The translations under genes were made by a program, and so were the position numbers. Below are positions 28,697 to 36,607 of a stretch of DNA of 64,000 nt, piece after piece; within the stretch, counting starts at the first letter, position 1, and each line of letters opens with the position of its first letter. This DNA comes from DASQDN01 sp963833675 (GTDB lineage Bacteria > Acidobacteriota > Terriglobia > Bryobacterales > Bryobacteraceae): contig CAWHYW010000032.1 of NCBI GenBank assembly GCA_963833675.1, positions 186,001 through 250,000 on the forward strand, in the 5' to 3' direction. Below the pieces are notes generated by a model. It saw only the letters and a list, made by a program, of their open reading frames with translations. It was not told the DNA's origin and searched no databases.

Positions 28697-29658
28697 TCAG
28701 TTCGAGCGAAAACTAATGATCATATTCGTGCGGCTCGGAAACAAATAGCCGAAGAACGCCTTCCAAAGTAGATCTGGCGACCGGAACAGAATATCCAGTC
28801 GCGGAGAATCCCCTTTCCCTTCAGAATCGATGAATCCTCCAAGGGCATCCAAATAACCGCCTTGCGCTGCCATATAGGCCCAGATGAAACGTGTGTTGAT
28901 AAGTGGATAGGGGCTATCCATATAGAAACGATGCAAGCGGTAGGCCGGCGCCAGTCCGTTCTCACGCCCTAACAGCAATAGCGCCTCTTCGGAAAGAATG
29001 TGGCGGTGGTATGGCTGATGGAGTTCAGGAATGCAAACCGGCTTTGGAGTTGTCAGCGGAATGTGAGTCGCGTTTGGAGTACCGATAACAAGCAGGCCCT
29101 TTGGACTCAGCAACGAGCGTAATGTTCGTAGGAAACCGCGCGGGTCTTCATCATGCTCAATAACATCCCAACTCACGATTGCATCGTAGCGCCCGTCAAG
29201 TAGTCTCCGATCCGCGTGAGCGGGACGTATGCATCGTATCCATGCGCGTTGGTATACCCTCGCTCCCGGAGAAAATCCAAAAACATCCCTCCGCCGCAAC
29301 CATAATCCAAGATCCTGTCGGATTTCTTCACTCCTTGCCGAGTGAGGATCCTGAGTTGATTCCTGCAACCAATCCGGGTGATAAAACCAAGTTGATTTGG
29401 ATCGACACGATGGGGCGGGTAATCGGAGTAATAGTAGTCGAGGTCCGCATCCTCTGCGCAATGAAGCGACCTGCAGCCACTGCAACGCCACACGGTGAAG
29501 GCATTTTCTTTAAAAGCGCGAACATTGCAGGGAACTCTCTGTCGCTCTATTGCATTGTCCAGAGTTCCGGGTGTATCGCATATGTTGCATTTTGTGCATC
29601 CGGCCATAGCAACATCCCGAGCGACGAGCTCATAGGAACTATCGACGGAGGATGCCAT
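28697..29658 (-). pseudogene. Class I SAM-dependent methyltransferase with N-terminal zinc ribbon, one frameshift
   Basis: ATG 29658 starts a protein with a cysteine-rich front (CTKCNICDTPG, then VWRCSGCRSLHC) like the zinc-binding part of Methyltransf_13-type enzymes. The SAM-binding motif I follows as RILDYGCGGGMFLDFLRERG. Near 29200 one base is lost; the continuing frame reads LLDGRYDAIVSWDVIEHDED (motif post-I to II), LLVIGTPNATHIPLTTPKP and a C-terminal half with aromatic-rich text to the stop at 28697. Such enzymes often act on sugar nucleotides or cell-surface glycans; the substrate here is unknown. The single shift sits at the edge of the damaged belt. Confidence 0.8.
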
Positions 29659-29686
29659 CTTCGATAGCCTTGCGACTTCGGGCAGT

Positions 29687-30481
29687 TTAATGGCGGGATG
29701 TAAGCGGAATCGAACGATGGCCGGTTGCCACGGAAAGCTCCGCCGCGGTGCCCTTTACGAAGGACGCGAGCTGCGGCTGGGGAAATCGATAGAACCGGTT
29801 GGCGGGCATCGAGATACTTACCGCAGCGACAACAGCCCCGGAACCGTCCCGGACTGGCGCACCGATGCAACAAGCTCCTTCCGCACTCTCTTCAAGATCG
29901 ACACTATATCCCTGATCGTATGTCTGAGCCAATTCCAGTTCAAGTGCCGGAAGCTGAGTGATGGTGTGCGCGGTCCATTTTGGCAGGCCCGTTTTCTGAA
30001 TAAGGTTCATCAGTGTTTTCCGGTCAAGATTTGCGGCGATGGCCTTGCCGAGCGCTGTCGAATGCGGGCTCGCGATGGCGCCATACTTCGGCTTGAAGGG
30101 GATCTCGCCTGGGGAATCAATTTGCTCCGCCAGGAAAATATCCAGCTCCCGAGCATCGAAGATCGCCATATGCGCGGTTGCATCCATCTCTTCACAAAGG
30201 CGCTGAAGCAAGGATCGCGAGGCCTCGCGCAACTCGTTTCGTTGGAGAGCTGCCAGGCCAAGCTTCATCATTCCGATTCCCAGTCGATACGTCTTGTTAG
30301 CAGGATTCTGCTCGATCATCCCGTAACTCACAAGCGAATTCAGGATCCTGTGAACGTCGCTGGGAAGCAAATCCGCACGGCGTGCCAACTCGGTCACACC
30401 CATACAGGGTCGCGTACGGAATTCCGCCATAATGCGGCAAATTTTGCTTACGGTGGTGGCAGGTTTCATTCCTTTGCTCAC
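29687..30481 (-). CDS. IclR family transcriptional regulator
   Basis: The 264-residue protein has an N-terminal winged helix-turn-helix (SKICRIMAEFRTRPCMGVTE, LARRADLLPSDVHRILNSLV) and the C-terminal GAF-like effector domain (HMAIFDARELDIFLAEQIDS, PHSTALGKAIAANLDRKTLM, EGACCIGAPVRDGSGAVVAA). This is full length for IclR. Members usually repress sugar, acid or aromatic catabolic genes and are released by a small ligand. No obvious catabolic operon lies immediately beside it; the ABM-like and SMP-30 genes upstream on the same strand are the nearest candidates. Operator sites were not identified. Confidence 0.92.
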   Translation of the reverse strand: MSKGMKPATTVSKICRIMAEFRTRPCMGVTELARRADLLPSDVHRILNSLVSYGMIEQNPANKTYRLGIGMMKLGLAALQRNELREASRSLLQRLCEEMDATAHMAIFDARELDIFLAEQIDSPGEIPFKPKYGAIASPHSTALGKAIAANLDRKTLMNLIQKTGLPKWTAHTITQLPALELELAQTYDQGYSVDLEESAEGACCIGAPVRDGSGAVVAAVSISMPANRFYRFPQPQLASFVKGTAAELSVATGHRSIPLTSRH

Positions 30482-30552
30482 TCGGCCCTGGTTTGGATGG
30501 AGTTTATATCCTTCCGAAACTATGAGTCAAGTAACGCCAGGACGAAACCTGA

Positions 30553-30948
30553 TTATGCGTAATCGTAGAGCAGGACTGTGTAGTTCTTGTGCTTCAATGT
30601 GTTCTCAATCGTGGGCCAAACTTTCTGGTGAACAGCGCTGGCCACCCATTTCTGTCGCAGTTCCTCGCTTTGATAGGTCAATACGAAGCGATAGTTTGCA
30701 TCGCCCGGCGCCTTTCCCATCACTACGGTTCGGAGCTTGAAGATCTGCACGTCTATGTAGCCGGGTTGCTTGATGGCCGCAGGCTTAAAAATCTCGTGGA
30801 AGTTCTTCAGCATCTCCTTCTCGCGCGCCGGATCGACGGTGAGATCCACATCTAACCGGATTCCATGCGCCGGGCGATCTGCCGCTTTTACGGCTCCGGC
30901 TGCAGACATCGCGGCGATTGCGGCTTTTAGACAAGTTCTACGTTTCAT
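30553..30948 (-). CDS. Secreted ABM-like (dimeric alpha/beta barrel) protein
   Basis: The start at ATG 30948 gives MKRRTCLKAAIAAMSAAGAV, a twin-arginine-like leader, better than the ATG four codons upstream. The mature part of about 105 residues reads IRLDVDLTVDPAREKEMLKN, then KQPGYIDVQIFKLRTVVMGK and YRFVLTYQSEELRQKWVASA, with the beta-alpha-beta pattern of antibiotic-biosynthesis-monooxygenase or Dabb-type domains. Catalytic residues are not obvious. It lies 71 bases upstream of the IclR gene on the same strand. Function unknown; a quinone or lactone-type substrate is only a guess from the fold. Confidence 0.65.
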   Translation of the reverse strand: MKRRTCLKAAIAAMSAAGAVKAADRPAHGIRLDVDLTVDPAREKEMLKNFHEIFKPAAIKQPGYIDVQIFKLRTVVMGKAPGDANYRFVLTYQSEELRQKWVASAVHQKVWPTIENTLKHKNYTVLLYDYA

Positions 30949-30975
30949 GTTTTGCTCCAAAACTTCTAAGTAATT

Positions 30976-31056
30976 GCCCGCAAAACGGACCTCGTCCCGG
31001 CATAGACGCTGGCGATTGCTCGGCTGGAATGAAGCCGGGAACGGGCCTTTGCGGGC
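30976..31056. repeat. Nested inverted repeats between SMP-30 and ABM-like genes
   Basis: The arms GCCCGCAAA (30976-30984) and TTTGCGGGC (31048-31056) are perfect complements. Inside them TCCCGGC (30995-31001) and GCCGGGA (31034-31040) pair as well, so the 81 bases could fold into one long interrupted hairpin. It begins exactly at the SMP-30 stop codon. It may be a transcription terminator without a strong T-tract, or a structured RNA element. Confidence 0.45.
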
Positions 31057-32075
31057 TAGTAAAGCGCTTTCTTCCCTTCCACTGAGAGCTTGATGCGGTA
31101 AAGTCCGGTGCGCGCGGTCATATATAACGACCGGCCATCATCACCCCAGTTGCAGTTGGCTGGAACTTCCGTCGGTTTGATTGTGCCGAGATGCTTTCCT
31201 TCAGGTGTAAACACCCAGATCCCTCCCGGGCCTGATGCGTAGACATTGCCTTTGGCGTCCACTTTCATCCCGTCGGGAAGGCCCTCCTCGGTCTGTTGCG
31301 TGACATCGGCGAATACCTTGCCATTGGCTACCGTGCCGTCAGGCTTCACGTCGTAGCGCATCCAGATTTTCCGTTTCTCATCGGAATTTGCGACGTACAG
31401 GACCTTCTCATCGGGAGAGAACGCGATTCCGTTGGGCCGGGTAAGGTCCTTGACCAGAACTTGCAGCTTCCCATTTGCGAGACGGTAAACACCATTGAAC
31501 TTGATTTCCTTCGCTTTATCCTGATCGCCTCCGACGAGCCCGTAAGGAGGATCCGTGAAATAGAGCGACCCATCGGACTTGTACACCAGATCGTTAGGGC
31601 TGTTGAAGCGCTTGCCCTGGAATCGATCGACCAGGGTAGAGACCTTTTTATCGGGCGTGATCCGAGCAATCCGGCGATTACCGTGCTGACACAGGAGCAC
31701 CGCTCCATCCTTATCGGCAACCATTCCATTGGGGCCGATAAATGCGCCCGCCGGCGCGTTTTTGCCATCATATCCGCCGGGCCGAAGAATTTCGACCACG
31801 CCGCTCGGGGACCATTGACGGACCACATTGCCCTGCACGTCGCTGAACCATAAGTATCCAGCCGGGAACCAGAGCGGCCCCTCAATGAACTGGAAACCTC
31901 CGGCAAGCTTCTCGATGGTCGCCGATTCTGGAATAAGGGCGTTGAGCGCAGGGTCATTCCGAACGACGGCGCCTGCCGAGGGAGGCGGAGGCGGCGCTTC
32001 CTGCTTTACTTCCGCAGGTTTGTTACTGCAGCCTGCTAAGGTCAACAATGCTGCTGATATTACTACGGTTCGCAT
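31056..32075 (-). CDS. SMP-30/gluconolactonase/LRE family lipoprotein
   Basis: ATG 32075 yields MRTVVISAALLTLAGCSNKP, a lipoprotein leader with lipobox LAGC. The open frame could start 14 codons earlier at 32117 but that would bury the leader. The body is a six-bladed propeller of the SMP-30/gluconolactonase type: GGFQFIEGPLWFPAGYLWFS, FNSPNDLVYKSDGSLYFTDP, NGIAFSPDEKVLYVANSDEK, EEGLPDGMKVDAKGNVYAS. The conserved metal ligands of the family (E in FIEGP, N in FNSPND, D in LPDGMKVD) are present, so lactone hydrolysis is plausible. About 340 residues, intact. Confidence 0.9.
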   Translation of the reverse strand: MRTVVISAALLTLAGCSNKPAEVKQEAPPPPPSAGAVVRNDPALNALIPESATIEKLAGGFQFIEGPLWFPAGYLWFSDVQGNVVRQWSPSGVVEILRPGGYDGKNAPAGAFIGPNGMVADKDGAVLLCQHGNRRIARITPDKKVSTLVDRFQGKRFNSPNDLVYKSDGSLYFTDPPYGLVGGDQDKAKEIKFNGVYRLANGKLQVLVKDLTRPNGIAFSPDEKVLYVANSDEKRKIWMRYDVKPDGTVANGKVFADVTQQTEEGLPDGMKVDAKGNVYASGPGGIWVFTPEGKHLGTIKPTEVPANCNWGDDGRSLYMTARTGLYRIKLSVEGKKALY

Positions 32076-32231
32076 GAGATCGGAGTCTATGCCTGTTGAC
32101 CCGCATTGGTCAAGCATGCTTTCTAAATACTTGAAGGTGTCTGCTCGGCTGCGAGCCAGGGAAAAATTCAGAAAGCGCCTCGATATGTGGTGAAATAGTA
32201 GTTACACCCCTACCTTAGGAGCCTCTACGAA

Positions 32232-33368
32232 TTGAATCCAGCGATGCTCGCCCTCGAGGACGGAACAGTCTTCAAGGGCCGCAGTTTTGGTGCGCGCACG
32301 GAACGATACGGTGAGGTGGTTTTCAATACCTCCATCACTGGATACCAGGAAATCTTCACGGACCCTTCGTATGCGGGGCAGATCGTTGTCCTGACATACC
32401 CGCAGATCGGAAACTATGGCTCGAACGCCTACGATAACGAAGCGGGGCGTCCATTTATCGAAGGTCTAGTTGTGCGTGAGTTCTCTCCGTTGGCCAGCAA
32501 CTGGCGATCGGATTCGGCTGCAGACGAGTTTCTGGTTAAGAGCAACATTCCTGTAATCAGCGATATAGACACTCGCTCCCTAGTGCGCGCTCTGCGTACG
32601 CGCGGTGTCATGCGCGGCGTGCTATCGTCAATTCCCGACGCCAGGGAAGCCGATCTGGTCGACAAGGCGAGAGCCGTGCCATCCATGACAGGCCTGGACT
32701 TGGCGACCCGGGTTTCGACCGCGAAATCGTATAAGTGGCACGAAGGTGTCGAGCCGGTATCCAAGTCTGAGCGGCTGACGCCCGCCGGCGAGCCCAACTA
32801 TCACGTTGTCGCTTACGATTTCGGTATAAAGCGCAACATACTTCGAAAGCTGGTCCAGTCGGGAACGCGCGTCACTGTAGTCCCAGCCTTGACACCGGCG
32901 GAAGATGTTATGGGGTTGAAACCCGACGGGATCTTTCTCTCCAACGGCCCTGGCGATCCTGAGCCGCTCGAATTTCAGCAGGCGCAGGTTCGCAAACTGA
33001 TCGGCCAAGCGCCTATTTTTGGAATCTGTCTCGGGCACCAGATTCTCGCCCGCTCACTGGGCGGCAAGACTTACAAACTAAAGTTCGGGCATCGCGGCGC
33101 GAATCATCCGGTGTTGAACAAAATTACGAACAAGGTCGAGATAACTTCTCACAACCATGGCTTCGCCGTCGATGCCGATTCGTTGCGCGACAGCGAAGTC
33201 GAACTCACGCACGTCAACCTCAACGACGAAACTCTCGAAGGATTTCGCCATAAATCGCATCCGGTCTTCTGTGTGCAGTACCACCCGGAAGCTGCTCCGG
33301 GTCCGCACGATTCTTACTATCTCTTCGATGAATTTGTCAAACTCATGAAGGAAAACAAGGGTCGCTGA
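32232..33368 (+). CDS. carA: Carbamoyl-phosphate synthase small subunit
   Basis: The 378-residue product starts at TTG 32232, supported by AGGAG at 32217-32221 (10-base spacing); the next ATG at 32244 would sit 22 bases from that site. The N-terminal CPSase domain reads MLALEDGTVFKGRSFG and NTSITGYQEIFTDPSYAGQI. The C-terminal class I glutamine amidotransferase has FGICLGHQILARSLGG with the catalytic Cys, and VQYHPEAAPGP with His and Glu. It hydrolyses glutamine and feeds ammonia to CarB for arginine and pyrimidine synthesis. carB follows after 2 bases. Confidence 0.97.
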   Translation: MNPAMLALEDGTVFKGRSFGARTERYGEVVFNTSITGYQEIFTDPSYAGQIVVLTYPQIGNYGSNAYDNEAGRPFIEGLVVREFSPLASNWRSDSAADEFLVKSNIPVISDIDTRSLVRALRTRGVMRGVLSSIPDAREADLVDKARAVPSMTGLDLATRVSTAKSYKWHEGVEPVSKSERLTPAGEPNYHVVAYDFGIKRNILRKLVQSGTRVTVVPALTPAEDVMGLKPDGIFLSNGPGDPEPLEFQQAQVRKLIGQAPIFGICLGHQILARSLGGKTYKLKFGHRGANHPVLNKITNKVEITSHNHGFAVDADSLRDSEVELTHVNLNDETLEGFRHKSHPVFCVQYHPEAAPGPHDSYYLFDEFVKLMKENKGR

Positions 33369-33370
33369 AG

Positions 33371-36300
33371 ATGCCAAGAAGAAATGACATCCACCGCATC
33401 CTGATCGTCGGCTCCGGTCCCATCATTATCGGCCAGGCTTGCGAATTCGACTACTCCGGAACTCAGGCTTGTAAGGCTTTGCGTGCGGACGGGTACGAGG
33501 TCATTCTGATCAACTCGAATCCCGCGACGATTATGACGGACCCGGAACTCGCGGACCGTACTTACGTCGAGCCGCTCAGCTTGGCCTTTGCCGAAGAAGT
33601 AATTCGAAAAGAGCGCCCCGACGCCTTGCTGTCCACGGTTGGCGGACAGACTGGACTCAATCTGTCGATCGCGCTCGCCGAAGCTGGTGTCCTTGAGAAG
33701 TACGGCGTCGAGCTTATCGGCGCGAAAGTTGAATCGATTAAGAAGGCGGAAGATCGGCTCCTCTTCAAAGACGCGATGCGCAAGATCGGTCTCGAAACGC
33801 CGTATTCGCAGCTCGTGAACAGTGTCGAAGGCGGCGTCGAGTTTGCGGCCAAGAACGGATACCCGGTCATTCTGCGACCTAGCTTTACCATGGGCGGAAC
33901 CGGGGGCGGCATCGCCTACAATCGCGAAGAGCTCGAAGAGATCCTCGATCGTGGCCTCGACCTTTCTCCAGTTCACGAGTCTCTGATCGAAGAGAGCGTT
34001 CTCGGCTGGAAGGAGTACGAGCTCGAAGTCATGCGCGACCTCGCCGACAACGCGATCATCGTCTGCTCCATCGAAAACTTCGACGCAATGGGGGTCCACA
34101 CGGGCGATTCGATTACGGTCGCTCCCGCGCAGACGCTCACCGACCGCGAGTATCAGATGATGCGGGACGGCGCGCTGCGTTGCTTGCGTGAAATTGGTGT
34201 GGATACTGGCGGTTCGAACGTTCAATTTGCGATTAATCCCGAGAACGGCCGAATGGTCGTTGTGGAGATGAACCCGCGTGTGTCGAGAAGCTCGGCGCTC
34301 GCCTCGAAGGCCACTGGATTCCCGATCGCAAAAATCGCCGCGAAGCTTGCGGTCGGTTACAGGCTGGATGAAATCAAGAACGACATTACCAAGGTCACTC
34401 CCGCATGCTTTGAGCCGACGATTGACTACGTCGTTGTAAAAATCCCACGCTTTCAATTTGAGAAGTTCCCTGGCGCCGAACCTGTCCTCGGTACGCAAAT
34501 GAAGTCCGTGGGCGAGGTGATGGCCATCGGGCGTACCTTCAAGCAAGCCCTCGGAAAAGGCATCCGATCGATGGAGACGGGTAAGTCTCCCAACGAGGTG
34601 CTCGACGAGTCGCTGATTCCGAAGCGGCTCATCACTCCGAATCCGGAGCGTCTCAGCTACATTCGTTTAGCCTTCGAACGCGGGTATACGGTTGAGCAGG
34701 TCCAGGAGATGACCGCGATCGATCCTTGGTTCCTGAAACAAGTCTGCGAGATTGTGGAACTCGAGGGAAGTCTGAATGGTCGGATGCTGGATTCGTTCAC
34801 CAAGGAAGAGTTTGTTCGCCTGAAGCGCGATGGTCTTTCCGATGACCGCATTGCTCGCGCCACCGGCTCGCAAGCGCTCGAAGTCCGTAACACACGAAAG
34901 CAGCTCGGAGTCGCTGCGGTCTTCAATCGTGTGGATACGTGCGCGGCCGAATTCGAAAGCTTCACGCCGTACCTGTATTCAAGCTACGAGTCGGAAGACG
35001 AGTCCGGCGCAACCGATGCGCAAAAAGTCATGATCCTGGGCAGTGGTCCGAACCGTATCGGGCAGGGAATTGAGTTCGATTACTGCTGCTGTCATGCATC
35101 ATTCGCGCTGCAGGAGTTCGGCGCGGAGTCGATCATGGTCAACTGTAATCCCGAGACCGTTTCGACCGATTACGATACCAGCGATCGCCTCTACTTCGAG
35201 CCGCTCACGCTCGAAGAGGTGATGAACATCGTCGATACCGAGAAGCCGACGGGTGTAATCGTTCAATTCGGCGGGCAGACGCCGCTGAATCTCTCGCTTC
35301 CTTTGAAACGGCTCGGAGTGCCGATCATCGGTACCGATCCGGAAAACATCGATCTGGCGGAGGATCGAAAGCTCTTCGGTAAACTGCTCGACGATCTTCA
35401 GATTCCATCGCCCGCGAACGGCACGGCCACCAGCGAGCAGGAGGCGGTTGATGTGGCGCGCCGGCTCGGCTTTCCCGTGCTGGTTCGACCCAGTTATGTG
35501 CTCGGCGGCCGGGCAATGGTGATCGCGTACGAGGAAGAAACTGTTCGACAGTACATGCGTGAGGCCGTGACCTTCTCGCAATCGCGTCCGGTCCTGATCG
35601 ACCGATTCCTTGAAGATGCAACTGAGGTCGATGTGGATGCTCTGTGCGATGGAGAAGACGTTCTCATCGCCGGCATTATGGAGCACATCGAGGAGGCGGG
35701 CGTGCACTCCGGCGACAGCTCCTGCGTACTTCCCCCATTCTCGTTGAAGCCGTCCGAGATCGAGACGATTAAAACGTACACGCGAAAACTGGCGATCGCT
35801 CTCAAGGTCATCGGTCTGATGAACGTGCAGTATGCGATCAAAGATGGGACCGTCTACGTGCTTGAAGTGAATCCGCGCGCTTCACGAACGGTCCCGTATG
35901 TGAGCAAAGCGACGGGTGTGCCGCTGCCGAAGATTGCGGTTGGATTGATGCTCGGCAAGAAGTTGGCGGATCTCCGAGACTTCATCGGCGAAACGAACGA
36001 TGGCGTGCTGGTTGCGCCGAAGTTCTTCGTCAAATCGCCTGTATTTCCGTTCAATAAATTCCCTGGTGTCGATCCGGTGTTAGGGCCGGAAATGCGTTCG
36101 ACCGGTGAAGTGATGGGCGTCGGTGAAAACTTCGGAGAGGCGTTTTCGAAAGCGCAGCTTAGCGCCGGCACTCCGCTTCCGTTGAAAGGCACGGTGTTCA
36201 TCAGTGTGAATGACCGGCACAAACCGGACGCTGTTGAAGCCGCGAAACGCTTCACCGAATTCGGGTTTGAACTAGCCGCCACTCGTGGAACGGCAGCCGC

Positions 36301-36604
36301 CATTAAAGCTGCCGGGATGAAATGTAAGACGGTCTTCAAAGTGAATGAGGGCAGGCCCAATGCGGTCGACTTACTGAAGGGCGGCTCCCTGCAGTTGATC
36401 GTCTACACGGCGACCGGCGCGCACTCGTTTAGTGATGAGAAGGCGATTCGTAGAGCTGCTGTCGCATACCGCGTACCCTGCATTACTACGATGAGCGCGG
36501 CCAAGGCCGCCGGAGAGGCCGTGGCCTCGAGTCACCGCGATCCGATTCGAGTGTGGAGTTTGCAGGAGATTCACGAAGAGCAGACCGCAGCTCCCGTGAT
36601 ATGA
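33371..36604 (+). CDS. carB: Carbamoyl-phosphate synthase large subunit
   Basis: The 1,077-residue protein shows the internal duplication of CarB. The first half has ILIVGSGPIIIGQACEFDYS and RPSFTMGGTGGGIAYNREEL; the second half repeats these as VMILGSGPNRIGQGIEFDYC and RPSYVLGGRAMVIAYEEETV. Each half is an ATP-grasp unit, one making carboxyphosphate and the other phosphorylating carbamate. The C-terminal MGS-like allosteric domain reads FTEFGFELAATRGTAAAIKA. Length and start are normal, and coupling with carA is tight. It is intact over 3.2 kb, which contrasts with the frameshifted belt to the left. Confidence 0.98.
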   Translation: MPRRNDIHRILIVGSGPIIIGQACEFDYSGTQACKALRADGYEVILINSNPATIMTDPELADRTYVEPLSLAFAEEVIRKERPDALLSTVGGQTGLNLSIALAEAGVLEKYGVELIGAKVESIKKAEDRLLFKDAMRKIGLETPYSQLVNSVEGGVEFAAKNGYPVILRPSFTMGGTGGGIAYNREELEEILDRGLDLSPVHESLIEESVLGWKEYELEVMRDLADNAIIVCSIENFDAMGVHTGDSITVAPAQTLTDREYQMMRDGALRCLREIGVDTGGSNVQFAINPENGRMVVVEMNPRVSRSSALASKATGFPIAKIAAKLAVGYRLDEIKNDITKVTPACFEPTIDYVVVKIPRFQFEKFPGAEPVLGTQMKSVGEVMAIGRTFKQALGKGIRSMETGKSPNEVLDESLIPKRLITPNPERLSYIRLAFERGYTVEQVQEMTAIDPWFLKQVCEIVELEGSLNGRMLDSFTKEEFVRLKRDGLSDDRIARATGSQALEVRNTRKQLGVAAVFNRVDTCAAEFESFTPYLYSSYESEDESGATDAQKVMILGSGPNRIGQGIEFDYCCCHASFALQEFGAESIMVNCNPETVSTDYDTSDRLYFEPLTLEEVMNIVDTEKPTGVIVQFGGQTPLNLSLPLKRLGVPIIGTDPENIDLAEDRKLFGKLLDDLQIPSPANGTATSEQEAVDVARRLGFPVLVRPSYVLGGRAMVIAYEEETVRQYMREAVTFSQSRPVLIDRFLEDATEVDVDALCDGEDVLIAGIMEHIEEAGVHSGDSSCVLPPFSLKPSEIETIKTYTRKLAIALKVIGLMNVQYAIKDGTVYVLEVNPRASRTVPYVSKATGVPLPKIAVGLMLGKKLADLRDFIGETNDGVLVAPKFFVKSPVFPFNKFPGVDPVLGPEMRSTGEVMGVGENFGEAFSKAQLSAGTPLPLKGTVFISVNDRHKPDAVEAAKRFTEFGFELAATRGTAAAIKAAGMKCKTVFKVNEGRPNAVDLLKGGSLQLIVYTATGAHSFSDEKAIRRAAVAYRVPCITTMSAAKAAGEAVASSHRDPIRVWSLQEIHEEQTAAPVI

Positions 36605-36607
36605 GCC

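Noticed and set aside
33317..34546. Open frame of 409 codons on the minus strand
   Set aside because: It is antisense to carB, a certain gene, and its translation is His/Arg-rich without motifs.
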